DNA of 64,000 nt, from contig LN483070.1 of the NCBI GenBank assembly GCA_900016675.1, forward strand, positions 1,054,001 through 1,118,000, read 5' to 3'. Every line of letters starts with the position of its first letter. Positions within the stretch are counted from its first letter, which is position 1. The stretch is from Arthrobacter saudimassiliensis (lineage in GTDB: Bacteria > Actinomycetota > Actinomycetes > Actinomycetales > Micrococcaceae). The notes beneath the pieces are model-generated. The model saw only the letters and a list, made by a program, of their open reading frames with translations, was not told the DNA's origin and ran no database searches. A program made the translations under genes and the position numbers. Below are positions 28,217 through 37,735 of the stretch, one piece after another.

Positions 28217-30248
28217 GCAACGCCCCGAGAAGGTGCTCGCGCTGCTCGACGCCGCCGTCAAGGCGATGGGCGGGCAGAACCGCGAAGGCCAGCACCAGAT
28301 GGCACGGCAGGTGGCGGAGGCGATCGAATCGCGCCGCCACCTGCTGGTCCAGGCCGGCACCGGCACCGGCAAGTCGCTGGCGTACCTGGTGCCGCTGGTG
28401 GCCCACGCCGTGGAAAGCGAGAAACCGGCGCTGGTCTCCACGGCCACGCTCGCGCTGCAGGCGCAGATCGTCGGCCGTGACCTGCCCCGCCTGCTGGAGG
28501 CCCTCGAGCCGGAGCTGCCCCGCCCGGTCGACGTCGCGCTGCTGAAGGGCCGCAGCAACTACGTCTGCCTGCACAAGACCGGCGGCGGCTTTCCCGACGA
28601 AGACGACCCCGGCGCGCTGTTTGTGCTGGGCGAGGAAAACGCCGTCGGGCACCCCGCCCGCGGCACCGGCCCGGTAAGCGCGCTGGGCCGCGACGTGCAG
28701 CGCCTGCACGAATGGGCCGAAGAGACCGAGACCGGGGACCGCGACGAGCTGGTGCCCGGCGTCAGCGACCGCGCCTGGCGGCAGGTGTCCGTGACCTCCA
28801 TGGAGTGCCTCGGCGCCCAGAAATGCCCGATGGCCGCCGAATGCTTCAGCGAACGGGCGCGCGCCAAAGCGGCCGAAGCCGACCTGGTCATCACCAACCA
28901 CGCCCTGCTGGCCATCGCGGCCTTCGAGGGCCTGGCGGTGCTGCCCGACTACGACGTGGTCGTCATCGACGAGGCGCATGAGCTCGCCGACCGGGTCACC
29001 GGAGCGGTCACCGGCCAGCTGTCCGGCGGCACCATCAGCTCCGCCGTAACCGCGGCACGCAAGCACACCAGCGCCAGCGTGCAGGAGCTCGCCGACGCCG
29101 GCCGCGCCTTCGACGCCGCCATCGAGGGCATTGCCTCCGGCCTGCTGCCCTCCGGGCTGAACGAAGACCAGCTGCTCGCCGTCGGACGGGTCCGCGAGGC
29201 GTGCCGCGTCGCGCTGTCGGATTCGAAGCCGGACGGGCAGGACAGCGCCGACGGCGGCCGGCAGATGGCCCGCTCCCGGCTGATGGCCATCCTTGAGCTT
29301 TGTGAACGGCTGGAGTCCGCGCCCGAATCCGGTGAGGTCGTCTGGGCCTCGCGCAGCAGCACCTTCTCGCCGTCCGGCGGCTACCAGCCGCCCGACTACG
29401 ACGCGCCGGCGACGCTGAACATCGCCCCGCTGTCCGTGGCCGGAAAGCTGCGGGAGAACCTGTTCGACGGGCACACCGTGGTGCTGACCAGCGCGACGCT
29501 TGCCATCGGTTCCGAGTTCGGGCCGGTGGCCGGGGCGCTCGGCCTGCAGGGCCCGGGAGCCCCCGCCTGGGAGGGCGCCGACGTCGGCAGCCCCTTCGAC
29601 TATCCCCGGCAGGGGATGCTGTACATCGCCAAGGACCTGCCCAAGCCGGAGCGGGGAACTTCCGAGGCCCAGCTCGACGAACTGGCCGAGCTGATCGCCG
29701 CCTCCGACGGCGCCGCGCTGGGCCTGTTCTCCTCGCGGCGGGCGGCCGAAGAAGCCGCCGAGGCAATGCGCAAACGACTGGACGTGCCGATCCTGTGCCA
29801 GGGCGAGTCCTCCATGGCGTCGCTCGTGAAGCAGTTTGCCGAGGACGAGCGGACCTGCCTGTTCGGCACCATGGGACTGTGGCAGGGCGTGGACGTTCCC
29901 GGCCCGTCGTGCCGGCTGGTCGTGCTGGACCGGATCCCGTTCCCGCGCCCGGACGATCCGCTGATGACGGCCCGCAGCCGGGCCGTGGCCCGCGCCGGCG
30001 GCAACGGCTTCATGAGCGTCTCCGCGACGCACGCCGCGGTCCGCCTCGCCCAGGGCGCCGGCCGGCTGATCCGTGCAGCAGGGGACCAGGGCGTGGTGGC
30101 GGTGCTGGACTCGCGCCTGGCCACGGCGCGGTACGGCGGCTTCCTGCGTTCGGCGCTGCCGCCGTTCTGGCCGACCGCCGACCGGGCCGTGGTGCTGAAG
30201 GCGCTGCAGCGGCTGGCCGCCGCGTCAAAGGCCGGCACCGGGGCCTGA
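28209..30248 (+). CDS. DinG-family ATP-dependent DNA helicase
   Basis: 679 residues, superfamily 2 with an XPD/DinG layout. Walker A QAGTGTGKSLAYLVP is near residue 50, the DEAH box VVIDEAHEL near residue 256. Four cysteines between them (YVCLHK, then ECLGAQKCPMAAECF) fit the iron-sulfur cluster of this family. The C-terminal motifs include LFGTMGLWQGVDVPG and QGAGRLIRAAGDQG. It probably unwinds DNA with 5'-3' polarity and helps repair or R-loop removal. No LexA box lies before it; it is co-transcribed with hflX. Confidence 0.92.
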   Translation: MAKQRPEKVLALLDAAVKAMGGQNREGQHQMARQVAEAIESRRHLLVQAGTGTGKSLAYLVPLVAHAVESEKPALVSTATLALQAQIVGRDLPRLLEALEPELPRPVDVALLKGRSNYVCLHKTGGGFPDEDDPGALFVLGEENAVGHPARGTGPVSALGRDVQRLHEWAEETETGDRDELVPGVSDRAWRQVSVTSMECLGAQKCPMAAECFSERARAKAAEADLVITNHALLAIAAFEGLAVLPDYDVVVIDEAHELADRVTGAVTGQLSGGTISSAVTAARKHTSASVQELADAGRAFDAAIEGIASGLLPSGLNEDQLLAVGRVREACRVALSDSKPDGQDSADGGRQMARSRLMAILELCERLESAPESGEVVWASRSSTFSPSGGYQPPDYDAPATLNIAPLSVAGKLRENLFDGHTVVLTSATLAIGSEFGPVAGALGLQGPGAPAWEGADVGSPFDYPRQGMLYIAKDLPKPERGTSEAQLDELAELIAASDGAALGLFSSRRAAEEAAEAMRKRLDVPILCQGESSMASLVKQFAEDERTCLFGTMGLWQGVDVPGPSCRLVVLDRIPFPRPDDPLMTARSRAVARAGGNGFMSVSATHAAVRLAQGAGRLIRAAGDQGVVAVLDSRLATARYGGFLRSALPPFWPTADRAVVLKALQRLAAASKAGTGA

Positions 30249-30362
30249 TGCTCCGCAGGGGACAGGACGACCAGCCGCGGGCCGCTTGCCGCGGCTGATC
30301 CGTTCGGCTGCCACAGAGGGTCGGGGCTGCCACATCGGGCCGGGACGGGCCGCGCACGCAAA

Positions 30363-30407
30363 CGCCCCCGACCACAGCGCCGATGCAGGCGCCGCCGGTC
30401 GGGGGCG
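30363..30407. terminator. Terminator between the helicase gene and lexA
   Basis: An 11-bp perfect stem (30363-30373 with 30397-30407) encloses 23 bases that hold a smaller GGCGCC-type pairing. It lies between two convergent genes and is followed by AAAA on the plus strand, so it can stop transcription from both sides. Confidence 0.7.
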
Positions 30408-30433
30408 AAAACCTCCCGAAGCTGCAGGGGTGG

Positions 30434-31192
30434 CTAGAGCGACCGCATCACCGAGACGACCTTGCCCATGATGGTGGCGTGGTCGCCCGGGATGGGTTCA
30501 TAGCGGGTGTTCTGCGGCAGCAGCCAGGTGTGGCCCTCACGCTGGCGGAACGTCTTCACCGTGGCTTCGTCGTCGAGCAGCGCGGCCACTATGTCGCCGT
30601 TCTCCGCCGTCGGCTGCCGGCGGACCACCACCCAGTCGCCGTCGCAGATGGCGGCGTCGACCATGGAGTCGCCGGAGACCCGCAGCATGAACAGCTCGCC
30701 GTGGCCGACCAGCTGCCGGGGCAGCGGCACCATGTCCTCAACCTGCTGGTCTGCGAGGATCGGACCGCCGGCGGCGATGCGGCCGACCAGGGGAACCATG
30801 GCGGTATCCAGGGCGGTGTCCGTCCGCAGAGCGGTGACGTTCCCCGCCTCCGTGCCGCCGGAGGGAGCCGGGTCTGCGGCAGCCGGCGCGGCCGGCTTTG
30901 CCGGCTCGGCATCCCGGAGCATCAGCGGAGTGAGGATCTCCATGGCGCGGGGCCGCTTGGGGTCGCGGCGGATGTAGCCCAGCTTCTCCAGCTGGCCCAG
31001 CTGGTGGGTCACGCTCGAGAGGCTGGCCAGCCCCACGGTGTCGCCGATCTCGCGCATGGACGGCGGGTAGCCGTTGCTGCTGACGGACCGCTGGATGGTC
31101 TCCAGGATCTTCTGCTGGCGGGGAGTCAGGCCCTTGGCCGGGCGCCCGGAGGTGGAGGCATCGGTGCCTCCGCTTACAGTCCTGCGTGCCAC
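30434..31192 (-). CDS. lexA: LexA repressor
   Basis: SOS repressor, 252 residues, GTG start. The N-terminal winged helix holds [23 protein letters not shown] (about residues 40-62). The cleavage site is the Ala-Gly in GRIAAGGP, the catalytic Ser is in [15 protein letters not shown], and the Lys is in [10 protein letters not shown]. About 30 residues of Ala/Pro linker between the domains make it longer than E. coli LexA. Three LexA boxes lie upstream, which means autorepression and joint control with the divergent LysM gene. Confidence 0.97.
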   Translation of the reverse strand: MARRTVSGGTDASTSGRPAKGLTPRQQKILETIQRSVSSNGYPPSMREIGDTVGLASLSSVTHQLGQLEKLGYIRRDPKRPRAMEILTPLMLRDAEPAKPAAPAAADPAPSGGTEAGNVTALRTDTALDTAMVPLVGRIAAGGPILADQQVEDMVPLPRQLVGHGELFMLRVSGDSMVDAAICDGDWVVVRRQPTAENGDIVAALLDDEATVKTFRQREGHTWLLPQNTRYEPIPGDHATIMGKVVSVMRSL

Positions 31193-31533
31193 GGCGCTTC
31201 CCTTCAGGCCGGCGGCCGGTGCCTCCGGCCGCGTTCTTCCAGCGTGCGGACGGCGGTCCCGCCCGCGGCTCCCGGCGGTTTTGTCAGAGGCGGGTGATGG
31301 ACTCGCTTCTGTCAGCTTCCGGTGCTGCTCTCAACGCTAGGGGAGCGGCCCCCTGTTTTCAAACATTTGTTCGAGCGAGTCTCGACAACGTTCGTAGACA
31401 GGTGCTAGAAAGGAACCAGCTGATCGAACAAAGATTCGAAAGGGAAGCGCCCCTGGCGGGCCGGACTTTCGAAACAAGCTTCGAAACCGCTCCGCCCGAG
31501 CCTGATGGGCCCCGCGGTTCGGAAAGGAAAACC
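31193..31533. promoter_or_regulatory. lexA / LysM divergent control region with three LexA boxes
   Basis: This 341-bp gap has no gene. It contains three matches to TCGAAC-N4-GTTCGA: TCAAACATTTGTTCGA at 31359-31374 (11 of 12), TCGAACAAAGATTCGA at 31424-31439 (11 of 12) and TCGAAACAAGCTTCGA at 31469-31484 (10 of 12). The first is nearer the lexA side, the other two precede the LysM gene. GGAAAGGAAAACC before ATG 31534 supplies a ribosome site. The layout equals lexA-Rv2719c of mycobacteria and lexA-divS of corynebacteria. Confidence 0.85.
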
Positions 31534-31905
31534 ATGTCACTCGCACTCCAGCCCGGCCTATCCGCCACGCCGTCGTCCACCGCCGGTTCCGCTGCCCCGC
31601 TGCGCCTGACCCGCCGCGGCCGCCTGGTCCTGGTGGGCCTGCCGGTGATGCTGGCCACCGCCGCCCTGATCTTCCTGGCCGCCTTCTTCACCGCCCCCGC
31701 GATTGCCGGCAGCGAGACACAGGACCCGGCCGCCCACACGCTGCAGGTCAGCGTGGAGACAGGCGAGTCGCTGTGGGGGCTGGCGGACCGCTACGTCCCG
31801 GACCGCGACCCGCGTGCCGTCGTCGCCGACATCATGGAGCTGAACAACCTCCAGGAAGCCACCATCCCGGCCGGGGCGCAGCTCTACGTGCCGGTCTCGC
31901 GCTGA
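31534..31905 (+). CDS. LysM membrane protein, likely SOS cell-division inhibitor
   Basis: 123 residues: a short cytoplasmic start, one transmembrane helix (about residues 31-55), then an extracellular LysM domain (VSVETGESLWGLADRY through IPAGAQLYVPV). It binds peptidoglycan by family. By layout, with lexA divergent and LexA boxes between, it is the counterpart of YneA of Bacillus, ChiZ (Rv2719c) of Mycobacterium and DivS of Corynebacterium, which block septation during DNA damage. No hydrolase motif is visible. ATG 31534 is set by the close purine-rich site before it. Confidence 0.85.
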   Translation: MSLALQPGLSATPSSTAGSAAPLRLTRRGRLVLVGLPVMLATAALIFLAAFFTAPAIAGSETQDPAAHTLQVSVETGESLWGLADRYVPDRDPRAVVADIMELNNLQEATIPAGAQLYVPVSR

Positions 31906-32026
31906 GCGCGTGCACCACCCGCGGCGCCCGGCGGTGCACTGCCGCGCATGGAGCCCGCGCAGCCGCACGCCGTAACCCCGGCCCCGGGATTCTCCCCTGC
32001 AGTGCCTGCGGACTTAAGCTGGACGG

Positions 32027-33163
32027 GTGACTGAACAGCTGGACAAACTCAACCGCCTTCCGCTCCGCGACGATCTCCGCGGTCTTTCGCCCTACGGTGC
32101 CCCGCAGCTGGAAGTGCCTGTCCTGCTGAACGTCAATGAGAACACCCACGGCCTGCCCGGACATGTGCGGGAGGCCATCGTGGCCGCCGTCTCCGAAGCC
32201 GCCACGGGACTCAACCGCTACCCCGATCGGGAGTTCACCGAACTGCGGGACCGCCTGGCCGCGTACCTGGGCCACGGCATGGGCCGCGACAACATCTGGG
32301 CGGCGAACGGCTCCAACGAGGTCCTGCAGCAGATCCTCCAGGCTTTCGGCGGACCGGGCCGGACCGCCATGAGCTTCCCGCCGACCTACTCCATGTACCC
32401 GCTGCTGGCCAGCGGCACCGGCACCGCCTACCTGTCCGGCAAGCGCACCGACGACTTCACCCTCACCGCCGAGTCGGCCGCCGCACAGGTCCGCGACGCG
32501 GCACCGAACATCGTCTTCCTCTGCTCGCCGAACAACCCGACCGGCACGGCGCTCGGCCTGGACGTCGTCGAGGCCGTGTACGAGGCCGGCGAGGCGAGCA
32601 GCGCCATCGTGATCGTCGACGAGGCCTACGCAGAGTTCTCCCACACGGGTACGCCCAGCGCGCTGGAGCTGCTGCCCGGCCGCGAACGGCTGATCGTCTC
32701 GCGCACCATGAGCAAGGCGTTCGCCCTCGCCGGCGCCCGCATCGGCTACCTCGCCGCAGCCCCGGAGATCACGGACGCGCTGCGCCTGGTCCGCCTGCCC
32801 TACCACCTCTCGGCCCTGACCCAGGCCACCGCCAACGCCGCCCTCGCCCATGCCGACGCGCTGCTCGCCAACGTAGAGGACATCAAGGGCCAGCGCGACC
32901 GGATCGTCGACGAACTGACGGCGCTGGGGCTCACCCCCGCCCCGTCCGACTCCAACTTCGTCTTCTTCGGCGGCCTGGCCGAGCCGCACCGCATCTGGCA
33001 GGGACTGCTGGACGCCGGGGTGCTGATCCGCGACGTCGGGATCCCCGGCCACCTGCGCGTCACCGCGGGCACCGAGGCGGAAACCACCGCCTTCCTGGAT
33101 GCCCTGCGCGCCCTGCTGTCCCAGGACGACGCCGGCCGGGCCGGCGTCGGCGCCGCGCACTAG
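32027..33163 (+). CDS. hisC: HisC, histidinol-phosphate aminotransferase
   Basis: PLP-dependent transaminase of histidine synthesis, 378 residues. The fold-type I motifs are present: [10 protein letters not shown] near residue 167, VDEAYAEFS with the PLP aspartate, and [17 protein letters not shown] with the Schiff-base Lys. The GTG stands 6 bp after TAAGCT (32015-32020), so a leaderless mRNA is likely. hisD, hisF and hisI, present in some actinobacterial his clusters, are not next to it. hisB follows. Confidence 0.95.
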   Translation: MTEQLDKLNRLPLRDDLRGLSPYGAPQLEVPVLLNVNENTHGLPGHVREAIVAAVSEAATGLNRYPDREFTELRDRLAAYLGHGMGRDNIWAANGSNEVLQQILQAFGGPGRTAMSFPPTYSMYPLLASGTGTAYLSGKRTDDFTLTAESAAAQVRDAAPNIVFLCSPNNPTGTALGLDVVEAVYEAGEASSAIVIVDEAYAEFSHTGTPSALELLPGRERLIVSRTMSKAFALAGARIGYLAAAPEITDALRLVRLPYHLSALTQATANAALAHADALLANVEDIKGQRDRIVDELTALGLTPAPSDSNFVFFGGLAEPHRIWQGLLDAGVLIRDVGIPGHLRVTAGTEAETTAFLDALRALLSQDDAGRAGVGAAH

Positions 33164-33200
33164 ACTGGTTCTCAGCCCCTACCGACTTCGAAGGACTTTC
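33161..33200 (+). promoter_or_regulatory. Possible internal promoter of hisB
   Basis: TAGACT at 33161-33166, whose first three bases are the hisC stop codon, fits the -10 consensus seen elsewhere in the window. Transcription would begin near 33173 and leave a 28-base leader with a GAAGGA ribosome site before hisB. Confidence 0.4.
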
Positions 33201-33818
33201 ATGACCGTGGAGACCACCACCGGACGCACCGCCCGGCTCGAACGCAGCACCAGCGAGTCGTCGGTCGTCGTGGAGCTGGACCTGGACGGCACCGGCCGAT
33301 CCAACATCAGCACGTCCGTGCCGTTCTATGACCACATGCTCACGGCACTGGCCAAGCACTCCCTGATCGACCTCACGGTCCAGGCCACCGGGGACACCCA
33401 CATCGACGTCCACCACACCGTCGAGGACGTCGCCATCACGCTGGGGGAGGCGCTGCGCCAAGCACTGGGCACCAAGGCCGGCATCCGCCGCTTCGGCGAG
33501 GCCACCGTTCCGCTCGACGAGGCGCTGGCGAACGCCGTCGTCGACATCTCCGGCCGTCCCTACCTGGTGCACTCCGGCGAACCCGCAGGGCAGGAATACC
33601 ACCTGATCGGCGGCCACTTCACCGGCTCGCTGACCCGGCACGTCTTCGAAGCGATCACCCTGCACGCGCAGATCTGCCTGCACATGACCGTGCTCGGGGG
33701 CCGCGACCCGCACCACATCGTCGAAGCCCAGTTCAAGGCCTTCGCGCGGGCCCTGCGCGCCGCCGTCGAGCCCGATCCACGGGTCGAGGGCATCCCCTCC
33801 ACCAAGGGCGCGCTGTGA
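33201..33818 (+). CDS. hisB: HisB, imidazoleglycerol-phosphate dehydratase
   Basis: Monofunctional dehydratase of 205 residues, without the phosphatase domain found in E. coli HisB. The manganese-binding histidine motifs are seen: [25 protein letters not shown] and the C-terminal repeat [15 protein letters not shown] with [17 protein letters not shown]. It overlaps hisH by 4 bp. The start at ATG 33201 agrees with the ribosome site GAAGGA. Confidence 0.96.
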   Translation: MTVETTTGRTARLERSTSESSVVVELDLDGTGRSNISTSVPFYDHMLTALAKHSLIDLTVQATGDTHIDVHHTVEDVAITLGEALRQALGTKAGIRRFGEATVPLDEALANAVVDISGRPYLVHSGEPAGQEYHLIGGHFTGSLTRHVFEAITLHAQICLHMTVLGGRDPHHIVEAQFKAFARALRAAVEPDPRVEGIPSTKGAL

Positions 33819-34453
33819 GCACCCGCAACGTCACCGTCCTGGACTACGGATCCGGGAACATCCACTCCGCCGTCCGCGCCCTGGAGCGCACCGGCGCCAA
33901 CGTCACACTCAGCTCCAAGCCCGACGACGTCCTGAACGCCGACGGGCTCGTCGTGCCCGGCGTCGGTGCGTTCGCCGCGGTGATGCAGGGCCTGAAGGAC
34001 GTCGACGGGATCCGGATGATCGGCCGCCGCGTCGCCGGAGGCCGCCCCGTCCTGGGCATCTGCGTGGGCCTGCAGGTCCTCTTCGAGGAAGGCGTGGAGC
34101 ACGGCGTCCGCACCCCCGGAATGGGGGAGTGGCCCGGCACCGTCGAGCGCCTCGCCGCCGACGTCGTGCCGCACATGGGCTGGAACAACGTCAAGGTGCC
34201 CGAAGGCTCCCGCCTGTTCGCCGGCATCGAGGACGAACGCTTCTACTTCGTGCACAGCTACGGGGTGCAGAAGTGGGACTTCGACGTGACCCAGCCGGCC
34301 ATGCGCCCGCCGCTGGTCACCTGGTCCGAGCACGGCGGCCCGTTCGTCGCCGCCGTGGAGAACGGTCCGCTGTCCGCCACCCAGTTCCACCCGGAGAAGT
34401 CCGGCGACGCCGGGGCTGCCCTGCTGGACAACTGGATCAAGTCGCTGGACTGA
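33815..34453 (+). CDS. hisH: HisH, imidazole glycerol phosphate synthase glutaminase subunit
   Basis: Supplies ammonia from glutamine to HisF, 212 residues. The catalytic Cys is in [11 protein letters not shown], and His and Glu are in [10 protein letters not shown] near the end. The synthase partner hisF is not in this window. The GTG start overlaps the hisB stop. A tiny membrane protein gene starts 4 bp after its TGA. Confidence 0.96.
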   Translation: MSTRNVTVLDYGSGNIHSAVRALERTGANVTLSSKPDDVLNADGLVVPGVGAFAAVMQGLKDVDGIRMIGRRVAGGRPVLGICVGLQVLFEEGVEHGVRTPGMGEWPGTVERLAADVVPHMGWNNVKVPEGSRLFAGIEDERFYFVHSYGVQKWDFDVTQPAMRPPLVTWSEHGGPFVAAVENGPLSATQFHPEKSGDAGAALLDNWIKSLD

Positions 34454-34457
34454 CGGC

Positions 34458-34616
34458 ATGTGGAGCATCATCCTGATGGGCCTGGCCGGACTGCTGATCG
34501 GCGGCGCCATCTCCTTCCGCGCCCAGGGCTTCTCCAAGCTCATATCGATCAGCTTCTGGGTGCTCGCCGGCATGGCGCTGCTGGCCGCCTATTTCCTGAC
34601 CCTCGACCTCGCCTGA
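34458..34616 (+). CDS. 52-residue two-helix membrane protein in the his operon
   Basis: A short gene ([16 protein letters not shown] to YFLTLDLA) coding for two hydrophobic helices joined by a basic loop with FRAQGFSKL. It begins 4 bp after the hisH stop and ends 67 bp before priA, all on the same strand, so it sits inside the his operon. Codon use is like that of its neighbours. The function is unknown and no motif is visible. Retention of a similar tiny gene at the same place in related genomes would confirm it. Confidence 0.7.
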   Translation: MWSIILMGLAGLLIGGAISFRAQGFSKLISISFWVLAGMALLAAYFLTLDLA

Positions 34617-34683
34617 CCGCCGGGTCCGCCAACCATTGAAGCCGGCCGGCCTCCGGGCCGCCGGCACGTATCGAAAGAGAACG

Positions 34684-35439
34684 ATGAGCCTTTCCGACAC
34701 CCCCATCCTCGAACTGCTGCCGGCCGTCGACGTCGCCGACGGGCAGGCCGTGCGCCTGGTCCAGGGCGAAGCCGGCAGCGAGACCAGCTACGGCGACCCG
34801 CTGGACGCGGCCATGGCCTGGCAGAACGACGGCGCGGAGTGGGTGCACCTGGTGGACCTGGACGCCGCCTTCGGCCGCGGCTCGAACCTGCCGCTGCTCA
34901 AGCGCGTGGTGGAGAAGCTGGACATCAAGGTGGAGCTCTCCGGCGGCATCCGCGATGACGAGTCCCTGGACAAGGCCCTCGAGCTGGGCGCCCGCCGCGT
35001 GAACCTGGGCACCGCCGCCCTGGAGAACCCCAGCTGGACTGCCAGCGCCATCGCCCGGTACGGCGATGCGATCGCCGTCGGCCTCGACGTCCGCGGCACC
35101 ACCCTGGCCGCCCGCGGCTGGACCCGCGACGGCGGCGACCTGTGGGAGGTCCTGGCCCGCCTGGAGGACGCCGGCTGCTCCCGCTACGTGGTCACCGACG
35201 TCACCAAGGACGGCACCCTGCGCGGCCCCAACCTCGAGCTGCTGCGCGAGGTGCTGCAGCGCACCGAGCGGCCCGTCGTCGCCAGCGGCGGCATCTCCAA
35301 CCTCGATGACCTCGCCGCCCTGCGCGAGCTCGTTCCGCTGGGCCTGGAGGGCGCCATCGTCGGCAAGGCGCTCTACGCCGGCGCCTTCACCCTGCCGCAG
35401 GCGCTCGACGTCGCCGGCCGTCCGGAGAGCCGGGCCTAG
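34684..35439 (+). CDS. priA: PriA/HisA, phosphoribosyl isomerase
   Basis: TIM-barrel isomerase of 251 residues. In Actinobacteria lacking trpF this enzyme (PriA) serves both histidine and tryptophan synthesis. Phosphate loops [10 protein letters not shown] and [12 protein letters not shown] are intact, with [16 protein letters not shown] near the start and [14 protein letters not shown] in the middle. AAAGAGA precedes the ATG. An imperfect GCCGGC-rich hairpin lies at about 34641-34664 in the gap before it. Whether trpF is present elsewhere cannot be seen here. Confidence 0.94.
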   Translation: MSLSDTPILELLPAVDVADGQAVRLVQGEAGSETSYGDPLDAAMAWQNDGAEWVHLVDLDAAFGRGSNLPLLKRVVEKLDIKVELSGGIRDDESLDKALELGARRVNLGTAALENPSWTASAIARYGDAIAVGLDVRGTTLAARGWTRDGGDLWEVLARLEDAGCSRYVVTDVTKDGTLRGPNLELLREVLQRTERPVVASGGISNLDDLAALRELVPLGLEGAIVGKALYAGAFTLPQALDVAGRPESRA

Positions 35440-35441
35440 CC

Positions 35442-36290
35442 ATGGCTGAACGCGCCCTGCCCGGACACATTGCCGCCGCCCTGGCCGCGGCCGGCGGGCC
35501 GACGGACTCCGCCGGCCGGCCCTGGTCGGGGCGCGACCTCAGCGGCGAGGGGAACCCGCTGCACAACTTCGACCAGGACGACGGCGCCGCCGACCTCGGC
35601 TACCTCGCCGCCGTCGCCGACCTCGCCGCCGGCACCGGATCCGAGGCTGCGGTGGTCGCGGCGCTGGCCACCGCCCGGCTGTTCGTGCCCATCGTCGCCA
35701 CGCTGGGCGAGGAGGCCGAGGGCCACGACGGCCTGACCTCCGACAAGCAGGCCGACATGGCGCTGGTGACCCTCACGGCTCCGGACGGCCGGAAGGCCCT
35801 TCCGGCCTTCACTTCCGTGGCGGCCCTGCAGCGCTGGCACCCCGACGCCCGCCCGGTCGCCGCGTACACGGCCCGCGCGGCGCTGTCCGCGGTCTCCGAA
35901 GAGGCGCAGCTGATGGTGCTGGATCCGGGCGGGGATGTGACCTTCGTCGTCCGCCGCCCGGCGCTCTGGGCCCTGGCGCAGCAGAAGCCGTGGACGCCGT
36001 CGTACGAGGATCCGCAGCTGGCCGCGACGGTCCGCGCGCTGGCCGCCGAGGAGCCGGCCGTGCTGGAGGTCCGCCTCGCGGCGGGCCCCGGAACGGCGAG
36101 CCGCACCGCAGCGGGTACAGTAATCCCGGGCGGCGGCAGCGGGCCCGAGCTGAGGCTTACCCTCCGGCTCGCCCCGGGCCTGGACGCGGACGCGGTGCGC
36201 AGCATCGCCGGAACGCTCCAGCAGCGGCTGGCCGCCCATCCCGATTTCGTTGAGCGCGTTGATTCACTTGAACTGAAACTCACGCGCTGA
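35442..36290 (+). CDS. SseB family protein
   Basis: 282 residues, following priA by 2 bp. The centre (about 55-160) matches the SseB N-terminal domain: AALATARLFVPIVATLGEEAEG, DKQADMALVTLTAPDGRKALPAFTSVAALQRW and RPVAAYTARAALSAVSEEA. The C-terminal part ends in VERVDSLELKLTR. SseB domain proteins are small, of unknown biochemical role, and in many Actinobacteria follow hisA. No catalytic residues are apparent. Confidence 0.85.
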   Translation: MAERALPGHIAAALAAAGGPTDSAGRPWSGRDLSGEGNPLHNFDQDDGAADLGYLAAVADLAAGTGSEAAVVAALATARLFVPIVATLGEEAEGHDGLTSDKQADMALVTLTAPDGRKALPAFTSVAALQRWHPDARPVAAYTARAALSAVSEEAQLMVLDPGGDVTFVVRRPALWALAQQKPWTPSYEDPQLAATVRALAAEEPAVLEVRLAAGPGTASRTAAGTVIPGGGSGPELRLTLRLAPGLDADAVRSIAGTLQQRLAAHPDFVERVDSLELKLTR

Positions 36291-36324
36291 CCCCAGGCGG
36301 CAGTGCCGCCAGGAAAGACGTGCC

Positions 36325-37638
36325 GTGAACTTCAAACTCTATGGGCAGCTGCTGCGCGATGCCCCGATCCGCCGGGTCCTCCTGGTGGGCATGGTCGCCC
36401 GTTTCCCGCACTCAGCGGCCGGTGTGCTGCTGACCCTGCACATCGTCATGACCATGGACCGCGGCTACGCCGAAGCCGGCGTCGTCGCCGCCCTGGTGAC
36501 CATCGGCATCGCCGTGGGAGCGCCGTGGCGCGGACGGCGGGTGGACACCGTCGGCCTGCGCCGGGCCCTGGTCCCCTCCGTCGTCTCCGAAGCCGTCATC
36601 TGGTCCGTCGTGCCGCACGTGAGCTACCAATGGGTGCTGGTGCTGGCGCTTGTCGGCGGTCTGTTCACGCTGCCGGTGTTCTCGGTGGTGCGGCAGGCCC
36701 TCGGGGTGCTGGCCGAAGGGGAGCAGCGGCGCACGGCGTTCGCCGTGGACTCCATCGCCACCGAGCTGGTGTTCATGATGGGCCCGGCGCTGGGGGCCGT
36801 CGTCGCCACCCAGGTCTCCTCGGCCCTCGGCCTGACCCTCGTGGGCCTCTGCACCGCCGCCGCGGGCCTGCTGCTGATGTGGTTCAACCCGCCCACCCGC
36901 AGCCCGGCGGCGATGACCGCCGTGGAAGAGGCCGATGACCAGGACGCCGCCGCGGCCGCCGTCGTCGCCTCCGCCCCGGCCGCGATCGGCGAGGCCAGCG
37001 CGGAACTGGCGCTGAGCGGAGAACGGCGCCCCGGCCTGCGCGGCCGGGTGCGGTCCGCGCTGCCGGCGGGCCTGTCCTGGGTGACCGTCAGCGTCGTCGT
37101 GGTCTTCACGGTGGCGGCGGGCGCCGGCCTGCTCCTGTCGGCGACCGACGTCGGGATCGTGGCCCTGCTCGAAGGCACCGGACACTCCGGCCAGCTCGGC
37201 CTCGTCTTCGCCTGCTGGTGCGCGGCCTCGGCGATCGGCGGCATCCTCTACGGCGCGATGAACCGCCGGATTCCGCCCATGCTGCTGCTGCTGGCGATGG
37301 CGGTGCTCACCATTCCGATGTCCTTCGCCACCGACACCCTCAGCCTGGCGCTGCTCTCGATCGCTCCCGGGCTGCTCTGCGCCCCGGTGCTCTCCTCCGC
37401 CTCGGAGCGGGTGGCGGACCTGGTCTCCGAGGAACGCCGAGGGGAAGCCATGGGCTGGTACGGCTCCGCGCTGACCTCCGGCACCGCCCTGGGCGCCCCG
37501 GCCACCGGCCTGGCGATCGATGCCATCGGCCCGTGGGCCGGCTTCTCCTTCGCCGGCGGCCTGGTGGTCCTCATGGGCTGCCTGGTGCTGACGGTACGCG
37601 CCGTCGCGCATCGGCGTGCCGCCGCCTCCGTGCGCTGA
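36325..37638 (+). CDS. MFS transporter
   Basis: 437 residues with about twelve transmembrane helices in two halves split by an Ala-rich loop (residues 190-240). GAPWRGRRVDTVGLRRALVPS near residue 70 resembles the cytoplasmic loop 2-3 motif of the superfamily. The C-terminal half has ERVADLVSEERRGEAMGWYGSALTSG, the equivalent loop of efflux-type members. The substrate cannot be told; such proteins are often labelled drug or sugar efflux. The start is GTG. Confidence 0.85.
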   Translation: MNFKLYGQLLRDAPIRRVLLVGMVARFPHSAAGVLLTLHIVMTMDRGYAEAGVVAALVTIGIAVGAPWRGRRVDTVGLRRALVPSVVSEAVIWSVVPHVSYQWVLVLALVGGLFTLPVFSVVRQALGVLAEGEQRRTAFAVDSIATELVFMMGPALGAVVATQVSSALGLTLVGLCTAAAGLLLMWFNPPTRSPAAMTAVEEADDQDAAAAAVVASAPAAIGEASAELALSGERRPGLRGRVRSALPAGLSWVTVSVVVVFTVAAGAGLLLSATDVGIVALLEGTGHSGQLGLVFACWCAASAIGGILYGAMNRRIPPMLLLLAMAVLTIPMSFATDTLSLALLSIAPGLLCAPVLSSASERVADLVSEERRGEAMGWYGSALTSGTALGAPATGLAIDAIGPWAGFSFAGGLVVLMGCLVLTVRAVAHRRAAASVR

Positions 37639-37660
37639 CCGGGCACGCGGGGTTAAGCGG

Positions 37661-37691
37661 CGCTGCCGCCGCCCGGTGGGCGGCGGCAGCG
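37661..37691. terminator. 14-bp hairpin between MFS and DUF1844 genes
   Basis: A perfect stem (37661-37674 with 37678-37691) closed by a 3-base loop, lying between two convergent genes. It should work for both strands. Confidence 0.75.
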
Positions 37692-37735
37692 GGAGGCGGC
37701 CTCGGCGGAGTCCGCGGCCGGCACGGACCGGCAGG

